Shown: positions 8,061-17,500 of the stretch, one piece after another | Numbering within the stretch: the stretch's first letter is position 1 | Layout: each line of letters opens with the position of its first letter | DNA from: an uncultured bacterium | Lineage (GTDB): Bacteria; Krumholzibacteriota; Krumholzibacteriia; LZORAL124-64-63 | Assembly (NCBI GenBank): GCA_903912525.1 | Contig: CAIWHK010000023.1 | Coordinates: forward strand, 1 to 36,375 | DNA: 36,375 nt | Reading direction: 5' to 3' | Made by a program: the position numbers and the translations under genes | The notes under the pieces: model-generated | Databases searched by the model: none | Told to the model about the DNA's origin: nothing | Seen by the model: the letters and a program-made list of their open reading frames with translations, nothing else

Positions 8061-8089
8061 ATGATAGAGCCGCGGCGCGGATTTTCCAA
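8061..8089 (-). promoter_or_regulatory. Candidate ssnA promoter
   Basis: Minus-strand TTGGAA (plus 8084-8089), a 17-nt spacer and TATCAT (plus 8061-8066) lie about 65 nt before the GTG start of ssnA. The spacing is optimal, and the pair sits between the upstream operon's terminator and the gene. Confidence 0.55.
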
Positions 8090-8146
8090 CGCCAGGCTGC
8101 GCCGAAACCCGCCCTTTCCGCTCCTTATCACGATCCTGGCCAGGAG

Positions 8147-8173
8147 AAAGGGACCGCCAGCGGCGGTCCCTTT
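8147..8173 (-). terminator. Intrinsic terminator of the Gld-like ABC operon
   Basis: A perfect 12-bp inverted repeat (arms 8147-8158 and 8162-8173, loop agc) lies 28 nt beyond the stop codon of the DUF4340 gene. On the minus strand the stem closes with CCCTTT followed by CTCC, a short T-rich end. It separates the ABC operon from ssnA. Confidence 0.75.
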
Positions 8174-8200
8174 TCGCACACAGGTCCCTGGGAGACCGGT

Positions 8201-9280
8201 CTAGTCCGGTTTGAGCTCCGCGACCGGTTTGAAGACGTTCTTCAGCATGTACTCGGTCACGACCCAGATCTCCGGCTGCCCGCGCACGCGCATCCAGGTG
8301 CCGCCCGGCTTGTCACCGACGGCAGGCCGGTCGTTCCCGAACTCCAGCGCCAGTTGCCGGCCGTCGGCCATGACCAGCACCGCCTCGCGCGACGGCGTGT
8401 CCAGGCCATAAGCGGCCGCCGGCGCGCCCGGGTTGTCCAGGTCGTTGGCATGGACGCTGACCAGGGCGTTCAACACCGGGTCGACCTTGGCCTTGGCCAG
8501 GTTCGGTGACTTGCCGTTGGGTGCCTTGCCGTTGGGTGACTTGCCGTTGGGTGACTTGCCGCCGCCCGTCTTCCACTCCCAGGTCGCGCGTGCCGAGGCC
8601 ACCGTGGCCGAGTCGGCGCCCGCCGGCACCTCGGCCGAAAGGACTTTCACCAGTTCGCGCGTCCCGTCCTTGTCCCGCAGCCGGATCACATCGACCTGGG
8701 CGCGGTCCTCATGCACCGCCATCAGGTCCAGGAACGCCCGCGGGAGCGGCGTCTCCGGCGCGCCGTAGATGCCCAACTGGGATAGCACGCCCGACGGCGT
8801 GATGTAGACCTCGTCCTTGCCGGGCAGCTTCACGAAGTTGCCGGCGGCGCCCTCCGGACGGTTACCCACCTCGAGGGCGAGGACTTCGCGCCCGTCCTTG
8901 CCGAACGCGCGGATGGTCACCGCTGCGTCGGCGGCCAGCCCGTAGTCCGCGAGGACCTCGCGATTGTCCGAACGGTATTCGCCGGTCAGGTCGGCCAGCG
9001 CCTTCAGCAGTCCGTCGATGCGCTCACGGCTCGCGCGCGCGTTCCAGGCCGACCGGACGCGCCAGCCGTCAGGGCCCGCCTCGAGCACCACCGCTTCCGG
9101 CTCCGCGCCGCGCCCCAGGACGATGCGGCCGAGATCGTCGGCCTTGTATTCCCCTGCCACCAGCACGGCCGTCGCGTCCCGGGACGTCGCGCGACGGTGC
9201 CCGACGGACTGCAGGACGCTGATCACGATGAGCGCGGCGACGACCGCCGCAAGGATCGCCAGGGTCTTCCTGCTCAACAT
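8201..9280 (-). CDS. DUF4340-domain membrane-anchored protein
   Basis: The protein (359 residues) starts at ATG 9278-9280, chosen for the GAGGAGG 8 nt upstream. One N-terminal membrane segment (about residues 4-24) is followed by an extracytoplasmic domain of the DUF4340 type. DUF4340 proteins are regularly encoded directly after GldG-like proteins and their ABC transporters, but their role is unknown. Near residues 240-260 there are four tandem copies of a five-residue unit (GKSPN, one reading GKAPN and the last truncated at SPN-L), which look like a flexible linker inserted in the domain. The underlying DNA repeat is listed separately. The gene starts 13 nt after the GldG-like stop and is the last of a four-gene unit ended by the hairpin at 8147-8173. 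Confidence 0.8.
   Translation of the reverse strand: MLSRKTLAILAAVVAALIVISVLQSVGHRRATSRDATAVLVAGEYKADDLGRIVLGRGAEPEAVVLEAGPDGWRVRSAWNARASRERIDGLLKALADLTGEYRSDNREVLADYGLAADAAVTIRAFGKDGREVLALEVGNRPEGAAGNFVKLPGKDEVYITPSGVLSQLGIYGAPETPLPRAFLDLMAVHEDRAQVDVIRLRDKDGTRELVKVLSAEVPAGADSATVASARATWEWKTGGGKSPNGKSPNGKAPNGKSPNLAKAKVDPVLNALVSVHANDLDNPGAPAAAYGLDTPSREAVLVMADGRQLALEFGNDRPAVGDKPGGTWMRVRGQPEIWVVTEYMLKNVFKPVAELKPD
8501..8560. repeat. Four tandem 15-bp repeats inside the DUF4340 gene
   Basis: Four consecutive 15-bp units occupy 8501-8515, 8516-8530, 8531-8545 and 8546-8560. The last two are identical (gttgggtgacttgcc), the second differs at one base and the first at one base. Being a multiple of three, copy-number changes would keep the frame and only lengthen or shorten the GKSPN linker. 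Confidence 0.92.
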
Positions 9281-9293
9281 GGCGGCGACCTCC

Positions 9294-11027
9294 TCAATGC
9301 CCGGCGGCATCACGCCGCAGGCTGTCGCGATAGCGGGCCGCTTCCTTGCGGCGCATGCCGCTGCGGGTGATGCCGTACCCGGCCAGGACCGCCGGCACCA
9401 GAAGTACCGTGAACAGGCGCCAGAACATCTTGGCCTGCGCGTCGACCGGCTTGATGACCCGGCTGGTCAGCGCCTTGGCGCGGATGCTCAGCAGCGCCTG
9501 CGAACCGGCCAGGTAATCAACGCCGTTCATCATCAACAGGCCGTTCTGCATGGCGCCGATGAGGTTGTCGTCGAACATGCGGGCGCAGCCGACGACCAGC
9601 AGGCGTCCTTCCTGCGGCGACACCGGACCCGGCTCGCCCATGGCCGCGCCGGTTGCCTGGGGCCACGCCGGCGCGGCGCGTCCGGCCCAGGTGTCCGGGA
9701 AGATGCCCTCGACCATCACGGCCAGCGGCTGCTCGCCGAGCATCTTCTTGCCCGCCGGCGTGATCATCGGCGTGGTGACCGGGCCGGCGCTCCAGGGCTC
9801 CTGCCAGCAGTCGGGACTGCTGCTCATCAGCGTCGTGGCCTTCAGGTGCGCCGCCGACAACTGTGCGGGGTCGGTCACGACCGAAGTGCCCCACAGGTAG
9901 AACAGCTGGCCGATGCGGTTGACCACCGGCGAGGCCGCGTTCATCTGCGTCCCGGCCACGCGGATCTGCATCGGCACGCGCACGGGCTCGCGCGTCTGCA
10001 CGCGCAGGCCGCCGAGGTTGACCTCGCGCGGCAGCTCGATGACCTCCATCGCCGAGTCCATGAAGTGGTCCTCGGTCACGGTGACGCCGAAGGCGGCGAG
10101 CATCGGCTCGAGCCCGGTCGTCACATCCTGGCCGTTGATGGACCAGCCGCCGGCCGGCGACGGCGCGTAGCCGTACTCGTGCGCCTGCAACGCCAGCACC
10201 ACCGGCGTGCCGCGGGTCAGCACGCGGTTGATCTCCCAAACCTGCCGTTCGTTCAGCGGGGTGTTGGCCATGACCACCATCAGGTCGATGTCCGCCGGCG
10301 GCGTCGACATCGGCGTCAGGTCGACGGGCACGACCTCGTAGTGCTCCTGCTGCAGCATGTCGCGCAGCTTGGAGAACTGCTCCTGCGGTTCGGGCGGCTG
10401 CATGCCCTGCTGCAGGTACATCATGGCCACCTGGCGGTCGATCTCCTTCTTCGGCCCGAACACGGCCACCCGCGGGGCTTTCGCGCGCGTCAGGCGGTAG
10501 ACGGGGCCGATGATGTCCTGTTCCAGCGAGGCCAGGCTCTGCGGAAGGATCTGCGGCAGCACCTCTTCGGGCTTGTCCTTGTAGGCGATCGTCATCGCGC
10601 TCCAGATGAGCTTGATGCCCATCTCGTCCTTCTCGATGGACTGCACCTGGAACGGGCGGATGCCCTTGCCGCCAAGGGTCTTCTGCAGGTCCTCGTCGTC
10701 CTGCGGGTTGTAGACCGTGAAGACGAGCTTGCCCTTGGCCACCTGCTCGAAGTTCCGCATCTGCTCGGTGACGTCGCGCTCGAGCGTCCGCAGTTGCGTG
10801 GGCATCTTGTCCGACGGCGTGATATACAGCTTCACCTGCACCGGCACGTCGAGGCCCTTGAGCACCGTCGCCGCCGCCGGCGACATCGTGAACAGCCGGT
10901 CGCGCGTCAGGTCCAGTCGCGCGCCGGGCAGGTTGCCCAGCACCGAGACCAGGAAGAAGACGATCACGGACAGCAGGACGGCCGCCACGCCGAAGGTCAG
11001 GCGGAAGTTGCGTCGCTTGTTGTTCAT
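9294..11027 (-). CDS. GldG-like ABC-system accessory protein (ABC-type_uncharacterised domain)
   Basis: This 577-residue protein starts at ATG 11025-11027, which overlaps the permease stop by one base (TGATG); GGAGG lies 8 nt upstream. It has a membrane segment at about residues 10-34 (FRLTFGVAAVLLSVIVFFLV), a long extracytoplasmic region beginning LDLTRDRLFTMSPAAATVLKGLDVPVQVKLYIT-like as in GldG, and a C-terminal membrane segment (LFTVLLVPAVLAGYGI) before a charged tail. Known: GldG pairs with GldA and GldF in Bacteroidota gliding; homologues are widespread outside gliding bacteria, where they accompany ABC-2 exporters of unknown cargo. Motility is not implied here, since no other gld or spr genes are present. 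Confidence 0.85.
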   Translation of the reverse strand: MNNKRRNFRLTFGVAAVLLSVIVFFLVSVLGNLPGARLDLTRDRLFTMSPAAATVLKGLDVPVQVKLYITPSDKMPTQLRTLERDVTEQMRNFEQVAKGKLVFTVYNPQDDEDLQKTLGGKGIRPFQVQSIEKDEMGIKLIWSAMTIAYKDKPEEVLPQILPQSLASLEQDIIGPVYRLTRAKAPRVAVFGPKKEIDRQVAMMYLQQGMQPPEPQEQFSKLRDMLQQEHYEVVPVDLTPMSTPPADIDLMVVMANTPLNERQVWEINRVLTRGTPVVLALQAHEYGYAPSPAGGWSINGQDVTTGLEPMLAAFGVTVTEDHFMDSAMEVIELPREVNLGGLRVQTREPVRVPMQIRVAGTQMNAASPVVNRIGQLFYLWGTSVVTDPAQLSAAHLKATTLMSSSPDCWQEPWSAGPVTTPMITPAGKKMLGEQPLAVMVEGIFPDTWAGRAAPAWPQATGAAMGEPGPVSPQEGRLLVVGCARMFDDNLIGAMQNGLLMMNGVDYLAGSQALLSIRAKALTSRVIKPVDAQAKMFWRLFTVLLVPAVLAGYGITRSGMRRKEAARYRDSLRRDAAGH

Positions 11028-11770
11028 CAGAACTTCCTCCCTTCCAGCCACAGGGCGTTGAGCACCAGGAACACGGCGGTCAGGCCCAGGAAATAGGCCA
11101 GGTCGGCGGCGCCGACCACGCCGCGCAGCATCATCTCGTAGTGGCTCGACAGGCCCAGGTAGTTCTGCAGCAGCGAGCCCAGCCCGGGCACCCAGCCGTC
11201 GATGGTCGCGGCCACCGCCGGGATGCCGAGCACGAACAGGAGGAAGCAGGCCATGATGCCGAGGATCACGGCGGAGATCTGGTCACGCATCAGGCCGCTG
11301 GTGAACGTCCCGATGCCCAGGTACAGCGCGCCCAGCAGCGCCGCGCCGAGGTAACTGCTGAAGATGGCGCCCCCGTCGGGGTTCCCCAGGGCGCCGACCA
11401 TGATCGGCAGGGTCAGCGTGCCGGCCAGCGCCACCAGGTAGAAGGCCAGCGCGGCCAGGTACTTGCCCAGCATGACGTCGGCGGTGCGCATCGGCAGCGT
11501 CATCAGCAGTTCAAAGGTGCCCAGGCGCTTGTCCTCGGCCCACAGGCGCATGCTGACGGCGGGAATGAAGAAGATCAGGAAGAAGGGCAGGTTCCCGAAG
11601 AAGCCGCGCAGGTCGGCCGCCCCGCTCAGGAAGAAGCCCGTCATGAACAGCCCCGCGTTCAGCACCAGGAAGGCGATGATGAAGATGTACGCGATGGGGC
11701 TGTTGAAGTACGCGGCGAACTCGCGCCGGAAGATGGTCAGGCTGCCCCGCATGTTCAGGTCGTTGTGCAT
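11027..11770 (-). CDS. ABC-2 type transporter permease (GldF-like)
   Basis: The 247-residue protein has six predicted membrane segments. It begins with a cytoplasmic RREFAAYFNSPIAYIFI segment that is typical of GldF/NosY-type permeases. The motif LWAEDKRLGTFELLMTLP, characteristic of this ABC-2 subfamily, lies near residues 76-93. The ATG at 11770 sits one base after the TGA of the ATPase gene and uses an AAGGAGG inside the end of that gene, so translation of the two is coupled. Together with the ATPase and the GldG-like protein it should form an inner-membrane exporter; the cargo is unknown. Confidence 0.88.
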   Translation of the reverse strand: MHNDLNMRGSLTIFRREFAAYFNSPIAYIFIIAFLVLNAGLFMTGFFLSGAADLRGFFGNLPFFLIFFIPAVSMRLWAEDKRLGTFELLMTLPMRTADVMLGKYLAALAFYLVALAGTLTLPIMVGALGNPDGGAIFSSYLGAALLGALYLGIGTFTSGLMRDQISAVILGIMACFLLFVLGIPAVAATIDGWVPGLGSLLQNYLGLSSHYEMMLRGVVGAADLAYFLGLTAVFLVLNALWLEGRKF

Positions 11771-11771
11771 C

Positions 11772-12722
11772 TCACGCCACCTCCTTGAGCCCGCGCGCCC
11801 GGCGGGTCAGCGCGATGAAGGTGTCCTCGAGCGAGTAGGGGGCCTCGTGCAGTTCGGTCAGTTGCCAGCCGCGCTCGCGGGCCAGGCGCTCAATCGAACC
11901 GACCAGGTCGTCGCTGAACGGGCCGCGCGCCTCGAAGCGGCAGCCTTCGGTCGCGCGCAGCGGTTTCAGTTCGGTCACCACGGGCAGCGAGCGCAGCGCC
12001 GCCTCGACCGCGCCGGCCTCGGCCCGCGCGCCGATGAAGACGCGGTTGGTGCCCATCGCCCCGCGCGACAGGTCGGCCACCGTGCCGTCGGCGATGATGC
12101 TGCCTTCGTTGATGATCACCACGCGGTCGGTCACCGGGCTGACCTCCTGCAGGATGTGCGTGGAGAAGATGATTGTCTTGTGGCCGGCCAGGCTCTTGAT
12201 CAGGTCGCGGATGCCCAGGATCTGCAACGGGTCCAGTCCGCTGGTGGGTTCATCCAGGATCAGGATGTCCGGGTCGTGGATCAGGGCCTGCGCCAGTCCG
12301 GTGCGCTGCTTGTAGCCCTTGGACAGTTCGCCGATGTTCTTGCGGTACTCGGTACGGAGGCCGCAGGCCTCGACGCACCAGTCCAGACGTTCGCGCAGGC
12401 GCGCGCCCTCGAGGCCGCGGGCCCGGCCGACGAAGGTCAGGTACTCATGGATGTTCATGTCCAGGTACAGGGGGACGTTCTCGGGCAGGTAGCCGATCCG
12501 CCGCCGCACTTCGAGGGGTCGCTCCAGGACGTCGATCCCATCGACCGTCACCGCGCCGCTGTCGGGCGCCAGGAAGGTCGTGATGATCTTCATGGTCGTG
12601 CTCTTGCCGGCGCCGTTGGGACCGAGGAAGCCGAGGATCTCTCCCCGGTTGATCCGGAACGATACGTCGTCGAGCGCTTTCATGGTCCCGAAGCTCTTGG
12701 ACAGGCCGCGAACTTCGATCAT
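11772..12722 (-). CDS. ABC transporter ATP-binding protein (GldA-like)
   Basis: The 316-residue protein is a standard ABC ATPase. Walker A GPNGAGKST is at residues 34-42, the signature LSKGYKQR (in place of LSGGQ) near 137, and Walker B ILILDEPTSGLD just beyond. A C-terminal extension of about 90 residues follows, as in drug/lipid-type ABC-2 ATPases. It is the first gene of the exporter operon (ATPase, permease, GldG-like, DUF4340). A GAGGAG precedes the ATG, and a TAAAAT hexamer lies about 35 nt upstream, but I see no convincing -35. The gene order is the usual one for this exporter type. Confidence 0.9.
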   Translation of the reverse strand: MIEVRGLSKSFGTMKALDDVSFRINRGEILGFLGPNGAGKSTTMKIITTFLAPDSGAVTVDGIDVLERPLEVRRRIGYLPENVPLYLDMNIHEYLTFVGRARGLEGARLRERLDWCVEACGLRTEYRKNIGELSKGYKQRTGLAQALIHDPDILILDEPTSGLDPLQILGIRDLIKSLAGHKTIIFSTHILQEVSPVTDRVVIINEGSIIADGTVADLSRGAMGTNRVFIGARAEAGAVEAALRSLPVVTELKPLRATEGCRFEARGPFSDDLVGSIERLARERGWQLTELHEAPYSLEDTFIALTRRARGLKEVA

Positions 12723-12882
12723 CGCGCAAGCTCCTCAGGGGTTTGGGTTTGCGGGATTTTACCAGTGCCGCGCCACCGCCCGCGATGAGGACCAGGGGCG
12801 GGGCCGACCACGGTAGCGCAAGCCCGGCATAACATCAACCGGCGCGCCCGAGTTCCCGGCGCCGCGCGTTCGGCAATACCCG

Positions 12883-12911
12883 TTGCCTCGGCAGGGTTTC
12901 GCCGCTAGCAT
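12883..12911 (+). promoter_or_regulatory. Candidate promoter of the hybrid histidine kinase
   Basis: TTGCCT (12883-12888), a 17-nt spacer and TAGCAT (12906-12911) lie in the 267-nt gap between the divergent ABC operon and the kinase. Transcription would begin near 12918, which rules against start codons at or before 12921 and favours the start at 12990 (or 12951). Confidence 0.5.
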
Positions 12912-12989
12912 GCCCTTGGGTTGGCGGCCGGTGGGCCGTCGGCGACACGGATGTTCAGGCAACGGATCCGACAGCCGGAGGCACCGACA

Positions 12990-14528
12990 TTGACCGACGT
13001 GGCCTGCCCGGGCGGCGATCTCTACCACCGGTACTTTGAGCGGACCGGCGACGCGTTCCTCATCATCGAGGGTGACCGTTTCGTCGACTGCAACGATGCT
13101 ACCGTGCGGATGCTGCGCTACAGCACGCGGGATGCACTCCTGCAGGTGCACCCGGCGGACCTGTCCCCCGAGTTCCAGCCCGACGGACGCCCCTCCCGCG
13201 AGAAAGCCGACGAGATGATGGCGGTCGCGCGTGAGCACGGCAGCCACCGCTTCGAGTGGGACCACCAGCGCGCCGATGGTGAGGTCTTCCCGGTCGAGGT
13301 CCTGCTGACGGCTGTCCCGCGCGAGGACAGCGTGATGCTGCACGTCGTCTGGCGCGACCTGACCGAGCGCCGACGCCTCGAATCGGACCTGCGTCAGGCC
13401 CAGAAGATGGAGGCCCTCGGGCGCCTCTCGAGCGGCATTGCCCACGACTTCAACAACCTGCTCGTGGCGATCAACGGCCATGCCGAGCTGCTCGTGTCCG
13501 ATCTTTCCGACCGCCCGGAAGAACAATCCTGTGCCGAGGAGATCCTGCGCGCGGGCAACCGGGCCGCCGACCTGGTGGGACAGCTGCTGGCGTTCAGCCG
13601 CAAGCAGGTGCTGCGGCCGCGCACGCTCGACCTTGGCGACATCGTGGCCGACATGGCCGGCATGATGCGGCGCCTGCTCGGCGAGGGCGTGGCCACCGAC
13701 GTCGAGGTTGTCGACCGGCCGCTGTGGGTTACGGTCGACCCGGGGCAGGTCTCGCAGGTCGTTCTCAACCTGGCGGCCAATGCGCGCGACGCAATGGGCG
13801 GGCGCGGGCGCTTCCGCCTGCACGCAGGGTGTGCGGACGTCGACGCCGCCACGCCCGGGCTGCGCGATCCTCTGCCGCCAGGGACGTACGCCGCGCTGAC
13901 GGCCACTGACGACGGCCAGGGCATCGACACGGTCGATCTGCCGCGCATTTTCGAGCCTTTCTTCACGACCAAGGCCGCCGGCCGCGGCACCGGGCTGGGC
14001 CTGGCCACGGCCTACGGGATCGTGCGCCAGTCGGGCGGCTCGATCGGCGTGATCAGCACCCCGGGCGCGGGCACGTGCTTCACGATCTACCTTCCCCTGG
14101 CGGCAGCGCCCGAGCCTGAGGTGGTCGAGGAGCTGGCGGTGCCGGTGCCGTCCATGCAGCCGGCATCGATCCTCCTGGTCGAGGACGAGGCGGCCACCGG
14201 ACGACTGGTGCGCGTGATGCTCGAACGGGCGGGATTCACGGTGCACGTGGTGCCGGGCGGCGAACAGGCCCTGGCTGTGCTCGCGGCGCCGGGCGCGCGG
14301 TTCGACCTGCTGCTGACGGATATCGTGATGCCCGGGATCGACGGGCTCGAACTGGTGCGGCGCGTGCGCGAGAGCGACACCGGTTTGCCCGTGCTCCTGA
14401 CGTCGGGCTATCCGGCCGATTTTCTGGCCCAGCAGGGCGGGGTGCCCGCGGATTTCGACCTCATCCAGAAACCTTTCTCCTCGCACGACCTGGTGCGCCG
14501 CGTGCGCGAGGCGCTGGCCCGCGGCTGA
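12990..14528 (+). CDS. PAS-containing hybrid histidine kinase with C-terminal receiver domain
   Basis: With the TTG start at 12990 (GGAGG 8 nt upstream) the protein is 512 residues. ATG 12951 and TTG 12921 are in-frame alternatives with weaker ribosome-binding sites. The order is PAS domain (about 12-125, with the FDxND-like VDCNDATVRMLRYS segment and a C-terminal VVWRDLTERRRLE linker), then HisKA with phospho-acceptor H152 in GRLSSGIAHDFNNLL. The HATPase domain has an N box NLAANARDAMGG, G1 DDGQGID, the F box FEPFFTTK and G2 GTGLGLATAYGIV. The receiver at about 395-510 has acidic LLVEDE, phospho-acceptor D444 in LLLTDIVMPG and a QKPFS lysine. No membrane segment is visible, so it is probably a cytosolic sensor. 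No separate response regulator or output gene adjoins it, and the signal is unknown. Confidence 0.9.
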   Translation: MTDVACPGGDLYHRYFERTGDAFLIIEGDRFVDCNDATVRMLRYSTRDALLQVHPADLSPEFQPDGRPSREKADEMMAVAREHGSHRFEWDHQRADGEVFPVEVLLTAVPREDSVMLHVVWRDLTERRRLESDLRQAQKMEALGRLSSGIAHDFNNLLVAINGHAELLVSDLSDRPEEQSCAEEILRAGNRAADLVGQLLAFSRKQVLRPRTLDLGDIVADMAGMMRRLLGEGVATDVEVVDRPLWVTVDPGQVSQVVLNLAANARDAMGGRGRFRLHAGCADVDAATPGLRDPLPPGTYAALTATDDGQGIDTVDLPRIFEPFFTTKAAGRGTGLGLATAYGIVRQSGGSIGVISTPGAGTCFTIYLPLAAAPEPEVVEELAVPVPSMQPASILLVEDEAATGRLVRVMLERAGFTVHVVPGGEQALAVLAAPGARFDLLLTDIVMPGIDGLELVRRVRESDTGLPVLLTSGYPADFLAQQGGVPADFDLIQKPFSSHDLVRRVREALARG

Positions 14529-14569
14529 GTGGCCGCCGTCTGCGGCCGCTCATCGGACCTTTGTTCACC

Positions 14570-17500
14570 CTACCGCAGCAACGTGAGCTTGCGCGTCACC
14601 GGTGCGTCGTCGCCGGTGCGCAGGCGCGCCACGTACTGCCCGCTGGCCACCGAGCGGCCCGCATCATCCAGTCCGTCCCACAGCACGGCATGGTCGCCGG
14701 CGGGCAACGGCCCGCTGACCAGGCGGCGCACCAGGCGCCCGGCCAGGTCGTGGATGTCCAGGCCCACGTCCTGCCGGCTCGCCAGCGAGAAGCGCAGCGT
14801 CGTGCGCGGGTTGAACGGGTTGGGATACCCGGCAAGCGCCGCGGCCGCGACTGCCGGCACCTCCGGGTCCACGCCGGTCGCGTAGTCGCCGTAGATCAGT
14901 TGCACGTCCAGGCGCTGCGGCGACTGCGGCGCGCTGCTGGCGAACGTCACGTACGAGTTGTGGACGCCTTCGAGCAGGCCGGCCGGGTCGATGCGCGCGT
15001 TCAGCCGCGCGCTGGCGCCGGGGTTCAGGTAGGCCGGGGGCTGGTCGACGGCGATCCAGCCGACCGCCGGCAACGCGCCCGCCAGGACGAGCGGCAGGTT
15101 GCCGGCGTTCTGGATCGTGAACTCGAGTGACGCGCCCATCGGCACGTTGGCCAGGGCAGCCGGGATGTTGATGCGGCCGGCGCCCGTATAGCGGTCGCGC
15201 CCGGGCGTGGCCGGGCTGGCGCTGATGTCCGTGGCGCTGGTCTCGAGCGCCTCGGCCAGCTGCGCCGGGGTCAGGCCCGGCGAGGCGCCGAGCAGGATCG
15301 CGACAGCGCCCGCCACCTGCGGCGCCGCCATGCTGGTGCCCGTGTAGGCCACGTATCCGGAAGCGCCGGCCAGGCTGGTCACGTTGTTGCCCGGGGCCGC
15401 GAGGTCCGGCTTCATCAGGCCGGGCGCGTACGGGTAGTCGTGGTAGTCGGTCGCCCCGAGGGGGTTCGCCATGTTCCAGGCGGTCGGGCCGTAGCTCGAC
15501 GACGTCTCGACCGCGCCCGCCTGCGTCAGCCCGCCGACGGTGATGACGGCCGTGCGCCCGCCGTTCGGCGCGTACCACGGGCTCGGGCAGTCGCCCGGCG
15601 TGGCGATGTCGCCCGGCACCGCGTAGTGGCCGGTCGGGCTGCCGTTGCCGGCGGCGGCGACCCAGGGGATGTCGATCGCGAGCATGAGTTCGGCGTTGTA
15701 GCGGTTCGCCGAGCGGATGTCGTTCGTCGCCTGCGCCCAGCCGGCGCTCATCGAGAACATCTGCGCGCCGTGGTCGATGCCGAACTGCAGGCCCTCGACC
15801 AGGTCGACCAGGTAGCCGGGCACCACGCGCAGCGCCATCAACGTGGCGCCCGGCGCCGCGCCGGTCTTCGTGCCCGAGGTGCCGTCGCCGGCGATCAGGC
15901 CGGCCGTGTGCGAGCCGTGGTGCCACGACGTGTCGCCGTCGTAGGGGTCGTTGTCGTTATCGACCGTATCGAAGCCGTGGTGGGGGAACGACGCGCCGCC
16001 GTCCCACATGTGGGCGGCGATGTCCGGGTGGTCATAGGCGATGCCGCTGTCGAGGTGGCCGACCAGCACGCCGGCGCCGGTGTTGCCGCCGGCCCACGCC
16101 GTCGGCGCGCCGATCGCGGTCAGGTGCCAGGCGATGGCCTTGTCGGCGCCCGCCTTGTCCACGACGCCCGCGTCGGGCGTGGCCGTGATCGCCTCGCCAT
16201 CCGGTCCGCCGAACGTGCGGCTCGGCTGGTCGTCCAGCCAGATGCGGGCCACGCCGGGGTCGGCCGCCAGCGTCGCCACCGCGGCCGGGGTCAGTTCGGC
16301 AGCGATCATCCCCGGCAGCCACAGCGCCTGCGCGGGTCCCGCCTGGCCCTGCTTCGCCAGCGCATCGAGGGCCGGTTGCAGCGCCGCCAGGCTGCGGTCG
16401 GTCTGGGTGCGCGCGGCCGCCATGACGACCTCGCGGCGGGTGGCGCGCGTCGCGTCCTTCAGGGCTTCGCCGATTGCCGTCGGATCCAGCCGTTCGGCCG
16501 GGATGATGAGCACCGGCAGCTTCGCGTCGCCGGCCGCCTTGGCCATCGCCGCCTGCAGGCGCTCGTCGATCGGTTCCAGCCATGCCTCGCGCTGCAGCGG
16601 CGGGTGGTCGGCCAGCTTCAGCGCATCGGCCCGCTTGAGGTACGGGTTGATGATCGTGACCAGCGCCGACGGCCGGAAGCGAAGCAGCGGATCGCCGTCG
16701 ATGAAGTCGTACCGGCTACCGAAATCGTTGTCCGCCTCGTTGTCCTCGGCGACCAGCAGGTCGGGATCCAGCCGCACGGAGACGGTGTGCTGGCCGTGGG
16801 GGCTGAGCAGCGGGTAGTCCTCCAGCGGCACATAGGTGCCGGCCGGCAGGCCGCCGTCCAGGCGCCACGAGGCGGCCGCTTGTCCATCGACCTCGAGGTC
16901 GATGGTGAAGGAGGCAGTGATGTCGCGCAGGCCGTTGTTCAGGAAGGCGAAGCTGACGTAGTTCGTGTCGCCGGCCGACGTGTAGCCGCGGGCGCGTTGG
17001 CCCCTGATCATGTTCACGACCAGCGAGCTGTCCCACGCCGAGGGCGTGAACGCCGCCAGGTTGGCCTTGAGGTCGCGTCGGCTCGTGTAGATGTTGCGGC
17101 CCTGGGTCGGGAAGTCGCGCCGGTCGCTCCACGCCGCGTGCGCGCGGGCGCCGGTGAAGATGCCGTCGGCGGCATGAAACACGGGCTCGACGCGCGGGGC
17201 GTCGGTGATCGTCTCGACATCGCCGAAGAACTCGACGGCCCCATGGCCCGAGGCCAGGCGTGTGGCCAGTTGGTACTCGTCGCCTCCGGCCGGTGCGTCC
17301 AGCCACAGGCAGCCGACGACGCCTCCGCGCACGAAGATGCTGGGGCCCACGCTGTCGTACTCGTCGGCCACCAGGCCGTAGGGGCCGTAGAAGGACGAGC
17401 CGCTGTCGGAGCTGTACGTGTAGATGATGTCGCCGTCGCTGGTGATGCCGTTGGTGTAGTCGAGCTGGTAGGCGACGAAGACGTCGGTGCCTTCGCAGGC

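Noticed and set aside
6661-8179. A longer N-terminus for the SsnA-type protein reaching to 8179.
   Set aside because: The extension covers the promoter and the terminator hairpin, encodes no domain, and the GTG at 7996 has an excellent AGGAGG and gives the family length.
14532-14551. Inverted repeat ggccgc/gcggcc between the kinase and subtilase stop codons as a bidirectional terminator.
   Set aside because: The stem is short and lacks a T-tract on either side; in DNA this GC-rich such repeats arise often.
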